From NCBI GenBank assembly GCA_900552075.1, contig URYL01000011.1:1-64000 (forward strand): a stretch of 64,000 nt of DNA, written 5' to 3'. Below, in pieces: positions 25,883 through 34,497 of this stretch (its first letter is position 1; each line of letters opens with the position of its first letter). A model generated the notes under the pieces. The model was not told where the DNA came from, searched no databases, and saw only the letters and a program-made list of their open reading frames with translations. The translations under genes were made by a program, and so were the position numbers. The stretch comes from an uncultured Bacteroides sp. GTDB taxonomy: Bacteria > Bacteroidota > Bacteroidia > Bacteroidales > Bacteroidaceae.

Positions 25883-28732
25883 ATGAAAAAAACGTACTTT
25901 TCCCTCCTTTTTTGCCTGGTCAGCCTCTTGCTGCAAGCTGCTTCCAGCGTGCGGCTCACCCCTATTCCGTCTCTCCCGCAGCTGCCAGTGAGTGCCATAC
26001 ACCGCATTTTTCAGGACAGTGAGGGAATGATGTGGTATGGCACGGTCAACGGGCTGTGCCGCGACGACGGCTACCAAGTGGATGTCATCCGCTCCGACAT
26101 CCATACGCCTGGACTGCTGCGCAACAACCTAGTGCAGTCCATTTCAGAAGATGCGAAAGGCCGGATCTGGTTCGGTACGGATGCCGGTGCCTACATACTG
26201 GACAAGACCGACCGACAGGTCACTCCCCTGGATCCGGAGAGATTGCAAGGAAGTGTGGTCTACAGCATCCGGAAAACCTCAGACGGATGTATGTGGCTGG
26301 CCAGCAACAACAGACTGATCCGGTATGACGCATCGGGCAAGCACCAGAAAACCTATTCGTTGCACAATTCTGAAGGAAAACCTTCGTGGATGGCCGGATT
26401 CTGCGAAAGCCGGCAAAAGGAAATCCTGATTACCTTAAGCCGGGAAGGCATCTACCGCTACGACCGGAAACAGGATACCTTTGTACGTTATGCCGTCCCT
26501 CCTGCCGGACGGAACCTGGGCTACCTCGCCCAAGACTGTACACACAATTACTTTTGGGTGGGGACCAATGGCAACGGCGTGCTGCTTTTCAATCCGTCGG
26601 CATCCAAGGATTCCCTCTACATCTATTCCCCTCTCCCCGTCAATCCCATGGGAGAAAAGGAGGGCAATATCCTTTACTTGGCACAGGACCACAATGACGG
26701 CACACTTTGGATGACCACCCACAGTTCCCTGATAGCCATGCGCTACGATGAAAAGAAGCGCCAACTGGTGCAGACCGATTTCCGGCTGCCGGCAGAATAC
26801 GGCCACATGCTGAACGAAATCTACAAGGACAAGAACGGGGCTTTATGGGTATCCTCTTTCGACGGAAAGAGTTTCATCGTGCATTTCACGGAAGACGCCC
26901 CGGAAGAATTTCCACTTCCGGCCCTGTCACAACGCGTAAAATCCCAGCCGGCCATCATGGCCTTGAGCGATGCCGGCGAAGGTAAGCTGTGGATATCACA
27001 GGAACGTACCGGACTCGGACTGTATGACCTGACCCACGACCGCGTATCGCTCTATCCCGATTTTCCATCGCTGGCAGGTCTCTCCTTGGGAACCATCAAG
27101 CAGATGTCGGAAGCCCGCAGGGAAGGAAACGTATGGGTGATTCCCGAAGGAGACAATCTTATCTATGAGTTCAGACGGGAAGGCATGCAGATTGTACACG
27201 TGCGCACCCTGTCACTGCCCTCTCCAAAGCCCGACGAATATTTCACGCAAGCCTACCAGGACGAGCGTGGCCGACTATGGGGAGGTACCAACCACGGGCT
27301 ATATGCCTTCAATCTGTCCGAAGCACAATGGTATGCCCTCTGCGACACACTGGGACAGGTGAGCAGCATCAAGGAAGACAAGCTCGGAAACCTGTGGATA
27401 GGTACTACCGACAAGGGACTTTACCGACAGAGCAAGACCGGCATCTGCCAAAGAATCGTCCCAGACCTCTCCGTCACCTGCCTGAGCCTGCAAGAGGACA
27501 CCTGCGTCTGGATGGGCACACAGGAGGGAGGAGTATATGCCCTGCACGTGCGGTCCGGACAACTGACCGACCATACCCGGTTTTGCGGACTCACCGGCAA
27601 CGTGGTGAACCAGCTGGAATACGACGTGTACGGCCATCTGTGGATTGACACCAACCAGAAACTGATAGAGTACAACCCGAGAAACCGCTCGTTTTCCACC
27701 TACCTCACTACCGACAATTCCCTGCTGCTCCACCGTTTCATTCCTACCGCCCTCTGCAAGGGGCACGACGGACGGATTTATTTTGGAGGCATTCCGGGCA
27801 TCTGTGCCGTAACCCCTTCCGCCCGGCTCGACCAGCCCAGCCAGAATATCCCAACCTTCATCACCGGTATTTATGTGATGGAAAAGCTCAAAAAGAAAAG
27901 CGGCGACCTGACCCTCCAGCCCGACGAATACAACCTGGAAATTCATTTTTCTTCACTCGATTACCTGAATGCAGGCAAGATACGCTATGCCTACCGCATG
28001 ACCGGACTCGACAGGGAATGGAACTACACTGCCGAGGGACACCCCATGGCCGTCTACAAACACCTTCCCAAAGGAAACTATGTGTTCGAAGTGAAAGCCA
28101 CCGACGGCTACGGTGTATGGAGTGATAAAATCACCCGAATCCATATCAAGCGCCTGCCCGCTTTCTACCAAACCGGATGGGCCATGGGGGTTTATCTGCT
28201 CCTCATAGTGGGTGGAATTTATGCCGGAGTCCGTTTCTACCTCCGAAGAATGAAACGGGAAAACGAAGAACTGTATGCCGACAGCACGGAACTGATGAAA
28301 ATGCGCTCGTACCTGAACGGCAACCGGCAGGATGTCCATCCGGAAGTGCAGATTTCCGACCGGGAGTTTGCCAGCCTCGACAAGATGCTGCTCGACAACA
28401 TTCTGAAAGCCGTGGAAGACAATCTGAGCGAACCGGATTTCGACGTGCAGCACCTAGCCGAAAAAGTCAACATGTCGCGCTCCACCCTGACCCGCAAGCT
28501 GAAGGCCATCACCGGACTGACCCCGTTGGAATACATCCGCCGCGTCAAGATGCAGCATGCCTGCCGGATGCTGAAAGACAACCATACCACCGTGAACGAA
28601 GTGGCCCTGGCCCTCGGCTATTACAACCGGAAATATTTCACCGCCTGCTTCAAGGAAGAGTACGGTCTCACGCCCAGCGAATACCAGAAAAAGCAGGAAC
28701 AAGAGGGTATATCTGAATCAAAAGAGGGGTAA
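25883..28732 (+). CDS. Membrane-spanning AraC-type sensor-regulator lacking histidine kinase
   Basis: 949 residues. Signal-like N-terminus (YFSLLFCLVSLLLQAAS), then periplasmic two-component-regulator propeller blades across about 30-680 (repeats such as GRIWFGTDAGAYIL, HNYFWVGTNGNGVLLF, GNLWIGTTDKGLYR, GHLWIDTNQKLIEY). A Y_Y_Y domain follows at about 680-755 (LEIHFSSLDYLNAGKIRYAY), one transmembrane helix at about 765-785, a linker of roughly 45 residues, and a C-terminal AraC helix-turn-helix at about 832-936 (FDVQHLAEKVNMSRSTLTRK, GLTPSEYQKK). Unlike hybrid two-component systems it has no HisKA, HATPase or receiver domain, so it would pass a periplasmic glycan signal directly to DNA. It is the likely activator of the GH31-susC-susD genes downstream. 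Confidence 0.9.
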   Translation: MKKTYFSLLFCLVSLLLQAASSVRLTPIPSLPQLPVSAIHRIFQDSEGMMWYGTVNGLCRDDGYQVDVIRSDIHTPGLLRNNLVQSISEDAKGRIWFGTDAGAYILDKTDRQVTPLDPERLQGSVVYSIRKTSDGCMWLASNNRLIRYDASGKHQKTYSLHNSEGKPSWMAGFCESRQKEILITLSREGIYRYDRKQDTFVRYAVPPAGRNLGYLAQDCTHNYFWVGTNGNGVLLFNPSASKDSLYIYSPLPVNPMGEKEGNILYLAQDHNDGTLWMTTHSSLIAMRYDEKKRQLVQTDFRLPAEYGHMLNEIYKDKNGALWVSSFDGKSFIVHFTEDAPEEFPLPALSQRVKSQPAIMALSDAGEGKLWISQERTGLGLYDLTHDRVSLYPDFPSLAGLSLGTIKQMSEARREGNVWVIPEGDNLIYEFRREGMQIVHVRTLSLPSPKPDEYFTQAYQDERGRLWGGTNHGLYAFNLSEAQWYALCDTLGQVSSIKEDKLGNLWIGTTDKGLYRQSKTGICQRIVPDLSVTCLSLQEDTCVWMGTQEGGVYALHVRSGQLTDHTRFCGLTGNVVNQLEYDVYGHLWIDTNQKLIEYNPRNRSFSTYLTTDNSLLLHRFIPTALCKGHDGRIYFGGIPGICAVTPSARLDQPSQNIPTFITGIYVMEKLKKKSGDLTLQPDEYNLEIHFSSLDYLNAGKIRYAYRMTGLDREWNYTAEGHPMAVYKHLPKGNYVFEVKATDGYGVWSDKITRIHIKRLPAFYQTGWAMGVYLLLIVGGIYAGVRFYLRRMKRENEELYADSTELMKMRSYLNGNRQDVHPEVQISDREFASLDKMLLDNILKAVEDNLSEPDFDVQHLAEKVNMSRSTLTRKLKAITGLTPLEYIRRVKMQHACRMLKDNHTTVNEVALALGYYNRKYFTACFKEEYGLTPSEYQKKQEQEGISESKEG

Positions 28733-28763
28733 AAATGCGTCAAAACGCCTTTTGAAGCATTTT
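28732..28763. repeat. Nested inverted repeat after sensor gene
   Basis: AAAATGC (28732-28738) pairs with GCATTTT (28757-28763); between them TCAAAACGCCTTTTGA (28740-28755) is a further palindrome whose left half equals the array unit at 25780. It could be a terminator or a decayed single array unit. Confidence 0.45.
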
Positions 28764-28812
28764 ATACCGCTCTTTGGCACATTCTTTTCTCTGCCTCGCC
28801 AAAGAATCTTTT

Positions 28813-28820
28813 TACATTTG
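28813..28820 (+). promoter_or_regulatory. -7 box for GH31 gene
   Basis: TACATTTG matches TAnnTTTG, 46 bases before the ATG at 28866. No -33 TTTG is in place (a TTTG at 28773 is too far), as expected for a regulator-activated promoter. Confidence 0.45.
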
Positions 28821-28865
28821 GTGACGTCAACCTTAGTGACAAACTCCGAAAAACAAATTGACAAC

Positions 28866-31340
28866 ATGAGAAAAGAAATTCTGTTTCTGGCCGCACTGGC
28901 CTCCTGTATGTCCTCCTTTGCGCAGCATTTTGAAAGAACTGCCCAAGGAGGAAAATTCCAGACCGCACAACCTGTATTGAACGGGGAAGTGATTTTCTAC
29001 TCTCCTTCCATCGTGCGCATCGTGAAATATCCTTCGGCCGAAATGCCCGAGAAAAAAAGTTATCCCGTCATCAAGACTCCGGAGAAAGTGGAGATTGCGT
29101 ACACCCAGAACGGGAACACGGTATGCATGACTGCCGGAAAAATGAAGGTGACCTTGGATGTGGCTACCGGAAAAGTGACTTACACCGATGAAAAAGGAAA
29201 AACCTTATTAAATGAAAAAGTAGAAGGCACTAACTTCATCCCCCGGAAAGATGTCAACCGCGACGCGTATACCATAAGCCAGGCCTTCAGCCTTGCACCC
29301 GATGAAGCCATCTACGGACTGGGACAACGCCAAAGTGGAGCCATGAACCACCGCAACCAGCAGATTCACCTGTCAAACGGCAACACCAATATCTGTATCC
29401 CCTATTTCACTTCCGAGAAGGGTTATGGTGTGTACTGGGACAATCCGGGTATCTCCGATTTCAGCGACACGCCCTATGAAACCTCATTCTCTTCACAGGT
29501 AGGCCTTTGCTCCGACTATTATTTCCTTTATAAAGACGGTACGCAGGACGGCGTGATTGCCTGTATCCGCGACCTGACGGGAAAGGCCACCATGTTCCCG
29601 CTCTGGACCATGGGCTACTGGCAGTGCCGCGAACGCTACAAGAGCCCCGACGAACTCTGCGGCGTGCTCGACAAGTACCGCAAGCTCGAAATCCCTCTCG
29701 ACGGTATCGTACAGGACTGGCAGTACTGGGGATGTGATTCCAACTGGAACGCCATGAAGTTCATGAACCCGCGCTACATCAACAAGATGGACGATCCGGC
29801 AGCCCTGCGCTACCTGCCGAACGACGAAGACAAGAACGCCCGCTATCCGAAACCCCGCTTCAAGAGCCCGGAAGAGATGGTGGAATACGTACACAAGAAT
29901 AATGCCCACCTCATGATTTCCGTATGGGCCAGCTTCGGACCGTGGACCGACCAGTACAAGGAACTCGACAAGATGGGGGCCTTGCTGAAATTCGAAACCT
30001 GGCCGCCCAAATCAGGTGCTCATCCGTACGACCCGTTCAACAAGGACGCACGCGACCTCTACTGGCGTTACCTCAGCCATTTGCATCAGATGGGCATTGA
30101 TGCTTGGTGGACCGACTCTACAGAACCTGACCACCTGAACCCCAAGGAAAGCGACTTCGACCTGCAAACGGCCGACGGCTCCTTCCGTTCTGTACACAAT
30201 GCCTTCCCGCTGTCGCACAACCGGGGTATCTATGAACACCAACGCGCCGTATCGGATGCCAAACGTGTGTTCCAGATGACCCGTTCGGGCTACCTGGGCC
30301 AGCAGCACTACGGTGCCCTGAGCTGGAGCGGCGACGTGGTATCGAGCTGGGACGTACTCCGCCAGCAGATTCCGGCCGGACTGAACTTCACGCTTTGCGG
30401 TATCCCGTTCTGGAATACAGACTTAGGAGGTTTCTTCGGCTGGGAATACAACAACGACTGCACCAACGTGGCTTATCAGGAACTGCATGTACGCTGGTTC
30501 CAGTGGGGCTGTTTCATGCCGCTGATGCGTAACCACTGCTCTTCACCGATGCTGAACGAAATCGACCTCTTCGGAAAGGAAGGCGACTGGGCCTACGACG
30601 CACAGAAACGCATCATTGAACTCCGCTACCGCCTCTTACCTTATACATATAGCCTGAACGGAGCCGTAGTACAGGAAGACGGCTGCATGATGCGCCCGTT
30701 AGTGATGGACTTTGCTACCGACCGCAAGGCCATCCTGCTGGACAATGAATATCTCTTCGGCAAGCAGATTTTGGTACGTCCGGTCACTGAACCGCTGTAC
30801 ACCAAGAAAGTGGAAGGCAACAAGGGTGTGACCACTGTGCCCGACGTGGCCAAGGCTTCCGCTCCGGTGAAAGTATACTTGCCGAAAGGCACGAAATGGA
30901 TTGATTTCTGGACCAACGAAACCGTGGAAGGCGGACAAGATATCCAGCGGGAATGCCCGGTAGACATCCTGCCGCTCTACATCAAGGCCGGAAGTATCCT
31001 GCCCTTGGGTCCGAAGGTACAATACTCTACCGAGAAGAAATGGGACAACCTGGACATCTGTGTTTATCCGGGAGCCGACGGCGAATTCACCCTCTACGAA
31101 GACGAGTTCGACAACTACAATTACGAAAAGGGAGCGTTCTCTACCATCCGCTTCCACTGGAACGATGCGACCCGCACGCTGACCATCGACAACCGTCAGG
31201 GAGAATTCCCGCACATGCTGAAAAAGCGCAATTTCTGTATCACCCTGATGCAGCCGGGCAAACAGTCGGCTGAAACCGTCACGGTGAAACCCGACAAGAA
31301 AGTGACTTATACGGGTAAAAAGATTTCTATAAAACTGTAA
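28866..31340 (+). CDS. Glycoside hydrolase family 31 (alpha-glucosidase or alpha-xylosidase)
   Basis: 824 residues from ATG 28866 (signal peptide MRKEILFLAALASCMSSFAQ), so periplasmic or surface-exposed. An in-frame TTG at 28752 would put a hairpin and the promoter inside the coding region and is rejected. GH31 features: N-domain about 25-240, (beta/alpha)8 barrel about 245-600. The segment GIDAWWTDSTEPDH carries the probable nucleophile Asp417, and ALSWSGDVVSSW the probable acid/base Asp490. GH31 enzymes are retaining and release alpha-linked glucose or xylose from non-reducing ends. The W-x-D-x-x-E-P form resembles Bacteroidetes alpha-xylosidases as well as alpha-glucosidases; specificity is unresolved. 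It is followed by susC and susD in one direction. Confidence 0.9.
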   Translation: MRKEILFLAALASCMSSFAQHFERTAQGGKFQTAQPVLNGEVIFYSPSIVRIVKYPSAEMPEKKSYPVIKTPEKVEIAYTQNGNTVCMTAGKMKVTLDVATGKVTYTDEKGKTLLNEKVEGTNFIPRKDVNRDAYTISQAFSLAPDEAIYGLGQRQSGAMNHRNQQIHLSNGNTNICIPYFTSEKGYGVYWDNPGISDFSDTPYETSFSSQVGLCSDYYFLYKDGTQDGVIACIRDLTGKATMFPLWTMGYWQCRERYKSPDELCGVLDKYRKLEIPLDGIVQDWQYWGCDSNWNAMKFMNPRYINKMDDPAALRYLPNDEDKNARYPKPRFKSPEEMVEYVHKNNAHLMISVWASFGPWTDQYKELDKMGALLKFETWPPKSGAHPYDPFNKDARDLYWRYLSHLHQMGIDAWWTDSTEPDHLNPKESDFDLQTADGSFRSVHNAFPLSHNRGIYEHQRAVSDAKRVFQMTRSGYLGQQHYGALSWSGDVVSSWDVLRQQIPAGLNFTLCGIPFWNTDLGGFFGWEYNNDCTNVAYQELHVRWFQWGCFMPLMRNHCSSPMLNEIDLFGKEGDWAYDAQKRIIELRYRLLPYTYSLNGAVVQEDGCMMRPLVMDFATDRKAILLDNEYLFGKQILVRPVTEPLYTKKVEGNKGVTTVPDVAKASAPVKVYLPKGTKWIDFWTNETVEGGQDIQRECPVDILPLYIKAGSILPLGPKVQYSTEKKWDNLDICVYPGADGEFTLYEDEFDNYNYEKGAFSTIRFHWNDATRTLTIDNRQGEFPHMLKKRNFCITLMQPGKQSAETVTVKPDKKVTYTGKKISIKL

Positions 31341-31353
31341 AACACATGCTCAG

Positions 31354-31388
31354 AGAAGGTGCGGCTTGAGGAGTCCCGCACCTTCTTT
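31354..31388 (+). terminator. Intercistronic hairpin between GH31 and susC genes
   Basis: AGAAGGTGCGG (31354-31364), 11-base loop, CCGCACCTTCT (31376-31386), then TT. A perfect 11-bp stem with a poor T-run may attenuate, or stabilise the GH31 message, and leave susC separately controlled. Confidence 0.55.
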
Positions 31389-31495
31389 AAAAACACCATC
31401 CACACTAATACGAAACACATTACACTCCTCCTATAGGATTATTTAGACCGAACCTTTTTATAATTCTATTTTATAACCTTTTAAAACCTATATTT

Positions 31496-34480
31496 ATGAA
31501 ACATGCATGTAAAAGAAAGCCATGTCATTCATGGCTTCAGACTGTCATTGCCACAGTTCTTTTTCTATGTTGGGCAACCGTAGGATGGGGACAAGACCTG
31601 TCCGTTAAAGGAAATGTGACCGACACCAAAGGAGAACCCATTATTGGAGCCAGTGTAGTGATAAAGGGAAACACCACACAAGGTACCATTACCGACTTCG
31701 ACGGACAGTTCACTCTCAATGTACCGGCCAACTCCACACTCGTCATTTCCTACATCGGGTATGTAACCCAAGAAGTACCGGCCAAATCGGCGATAAAAGT
31801 AGTATTGAAAGAAGACAATGAAATGCTGGATGAGGTAGTAGTCATCGGTTACGGAACCCAGCGTAAAGGAGATGTAACCAGTGCCATCTCCAGCGTCAAA
31901 TCAGAAAACTTCGTCAAAGGAGCCGTAAAGGATGTCGGCCAGCTAATTCAAGGAAAAGTAGCCGGACTGGCCATCACCAACCCGAGTGGTGACCCGGCCG
32001 GAGAAACTCAGATCCGCCTCCGTGGAACCAACACCATCGGTGGAGCCAACACAGCCCCTTTGGTATTGATTGACGGTATCCCCGGAACCTTGAGCACAGT
32101 GGCTCCTGAAGACGTGGAAAGCGTAGACGTACTGAAAGACGGTTCCGCTGCCGCCATCTACGGTACCCGTGGTACAAACGGGGTCATCCTCATCACTACC
32201 AAGCAGTCAAAAGGAGGCGATATCTGCTCTGTAGAATACAGTGGCTACGTCAGCACTGCCATGATGGCCAAACGGCTGGAAATGCTCAGTGGACGCGAAT
32301 TTGCCGCCCTCTATCCGGATTATGACTACGGATACAACACCGACTGGGTGGATGAAATCAGCCGTACCCCTATTTCTCATGTACACAACCTCTCATTGAT
32401 GGGTGGTAATTCCAAGACCAGCTACATTGCCAACCTCAACTACGCAGACCGTCAGGGAACCATGAAAAAATCAGACTTCGACAACTTCCAGGGAAGAATT
32501 GAAGTGACTCACCGTATGTTCGACGACAAAGTGAAACTGAAATTCGGCGTTTTCGGAAAGAAAAGCCAGATGGAATCTACCCAGAACGGAGGAAGTTTCC
32601 GCGGCGGTGTCTACTCACAGGCTACCCGACGCAACCCGACCGAACCCGTACGCAACCCGGACGGTACCTGGTATGAAAACGTCAACAAATTTGAATATGA
32701 AAACCCGTTGGCTCTGCTCTATGAATCAGACGGAAACGTAAAGAAAACAGAATTGCGTTACAACGGAAACATCACCTACAACCCCATCAAAGACCTGACC
32801 CTGCAGGCCATGTTCTCTTACACACGTGAAAACATGAACCGCGGATACAGTGAAACACAGAACCACATCTCCGCCCTTCGTGACCACAAGAACGGATGGT
32901 CTTCTGTCGGTGCGTATACCGAAATGGAAAAGCTGATGGAACTGACCGCACAATACAACAAGACCATCAACGACCATAAATTCTCTATCTTGGGAGGTTA
33001 CAGCTACGACGAAACAGACTATGAAGAAATGTGGTTCGACAACTACGGTTTCCAGGATGACTATTTCGGCGGTTGGCACAACATCGGCATCGGTTCTGCC
33101 TTGAAAGAAGGAAAAGCTTCTGCAGGCTCCAGCAAGACTTCGACCAACCTGATCGGTTTCTTCGGCCGTGCCACTTATTCCTGGAAAGAACGCTATCTGT
33201 TCATGGCTGCTCTGCGTTATGAAGGTGCCAGCCAGCTCTGGGGCACGGACAACGCATGGGGATTGTTCCCGTCCGTCTCATTCGGTTGGAGAATCACGGA
33301 AGAACCGTTCATGAAAAACCAGCACATCTTCAATGACTTGAAACTGAGAGTAGGTTACGGTGTCACTGGTTCACAACCTAAAAACGGATTCTTGGGAGTA
33401 GCCATGCTGAAATACGGTTCTTACGCCTACGTAAACAGCAGCTGGATTCAAACCATTGTACCGGCTTCCAACCCGAATCCCGATTTACGCTGGGAAGAGA
33501 AGAAAGAAACCAACATCGGTATCGACTGGTCTTCTTGGGAAGGACGTCTCTCTGGTAGCATCGACTACTACAACCGACTGGTAGACGGATTGATTTATGA
33601 CTATGCCGTACCGACTCCTCCCAACTTGTACAACACCACTACAGCCAATGGCGGTAAGATGAGAAACAAGGGTGTGGAAATCCTGGTCAATGTAATTCCG
33701 GTACAGACCAAAGACTTTGAATGGAGCACCACCGGTACTTTCTCATTCAACTCCAACAAACTGGAAAGTCTGTCAGGAAGTATCTTTAAATCAGAATATG
33801 ACTACTTCAACACAGGAACAGTGGAATACTCCGGACAGGTGGCAGACTCACACCGCGTACAGGTGGGCGAAAGCATCGGTAACTTCTATGGCTTCAAGGT
33901 AGTAGACGTGGACGAAGAAGGACGCTGGATCTACGAAGACCGCAACGGCGACCTGATAAACTACAAAGACTTCACGCATGCCCCGGAAGACAAGCACATC
34001 ATCGGTAACGGACTTCCGAAATACTATGCAGGATGGAACAACAACTTCCGCTACAAGAATTTTGATTTGTCTATCACCATGCGTGGCGCCTTCGGCTTCC
34101 AGATTATCAACGGTGCCCGTATGAACTACGAGAACGTGAAGAACGCCCGTATGGAAAACCGACTGAAATCAGTCAACGACCTGGTATTCGGCAAGCATAC
34201 CCTCAGCCCGGAAGTAGAACCGGAATTCAACAGCTACTATGTAGAAGACGGCGACTATTGGAAGATTGACAACATCACACTGGGTTACAACTTCGGACAG
34301 CTCGGCAAATACATCAAGTCATTGCGTATCTACGGTTCCGTACTGAATGCCCTGACCATCACCGGATACAAAGGCATCGACCCGGAAGTTTCTACCGACG
34401 GACTGACTCCTGGATACGACACCCGCGACCGCTATCCAAGCATACGCTCATTTACATTAGGTGTCAACGTAAAATTCTAA
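31496..34480 (+). CDS. SusC-family TonB-linked outer-membrane glycan transporter
   Basis: 994 residues, signal peptide about 1-33 (ending WATVGWGQ). Carboxypeptidase-D regulatory-like domain about 34-110 (VKGNVTDTKGEPIIGASVVI), TonB box-like DEVVVIGYGTQRKGDVTSAI at about 112-131, plug about 130-240 (VAGLAITNPSGDPAGETQIR, LVLIDGIPG, SVDVLKDGSAAAIYGTRG), and a barrel to the C-terminal RSFTLGVNVKF with terminal Phe. It imports oligosaccharides across the outer membrane with the SusD partner encoded 17 bases downstream. The GH31 gene upstream suggests an alpha-linked glucan or xylose-containing glycan. The locus has no further glycosidase or SusE/F gene, so it is small. Confidence 0.95.
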   Translation: MKHACKRKPCHSWLQTVIATVLFLCWATVGWGQDLSVKGNVTDTKGEPIIGASVVIKGNTTQGTITDFDGQFTLNVPANSTLVISYIGYVTQEVPAKSAIKVVLKEDNEMLDEVVVIGYGTQRKGDVTSAISSVKSENFVKGAVKDVGQLIQGKVAGLAITNPSGDPAGETQIRLRGTNTIGGANTAPLVLIDGIPGTLSTVAPEDVESVDVLKDGSAAAIYGTRGTNGVILITTKQSKGGDICSVEYSGYVSTAMMAKRLEMLSGREFAALYPDYDYGYNTDWVDEISRTPISHVHNLSLMGGNSKTSYIANLNYADRQGTMKKSDFDNFQGRIEVTHRMFDDKVKLKFGVFGKKSQMESTQNGGSFRGGVYSQATRRNPTEPVRNPDGTWYENVNKFEYENPLALLYESDGNVKKTELRYNGNITYNPIKDLTLQAMFSYTRENMNRGYSETQNHISALRDHKNGWSSVGAYTEMEKLMELTAQYNKTINDHKFSILGGYSYDETDYEEMWFDNYGFQDDYFGGWHNIGIGSALKEGKASAGSSKTSTNLIGFFGRATYSWKERYLFMAALRYEGASQLWGTDNAWGLFPSVSFGWRITEEPFMKNQHIFNDLKLRVGYGVTGSQPKNGFLGVAMLKYGSYAYVNSSWIQTIVPASNPNPDLRWEEKKETNIGIDWSSWEGRLSGSIDYYNRLVDGLIYDYAVPTPPNLYNTTTANGGKMRNKGVEILVNVIPVQTKDFEWSTTGTFSFNSNKLESLSGSIFKSEYDYFNTGTVEYSGQVADSHRVQVGESIGNFYGFKVVDVDEEGRWIYEDRNGDLINYKDFTHAPEDKHIIGNGLPKYYAGWNNNFRYKNFDLSITMRGAFGFQIINGARMNYENVKNARMENRLKSVNDLVFGKHTLSPEVEPEFNSYYVEDGDYWKIDNITLGYNFGQLGKYIKSLRIYGSVLNALTITGYKGIDPEVSTDGLTPGYDTRDRYPSIRSFTLGVNVKF

Positions 34481-34497
34481 TTTAAAAGTAAAGAACC

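Noticed and set aside
28752..28865. Longer GH31 N-terminus from an in-frame TTG
   Set aside because: It would start inside a hairpin, include the -7 box, and place an extra 38 residues before a good signal peptide.
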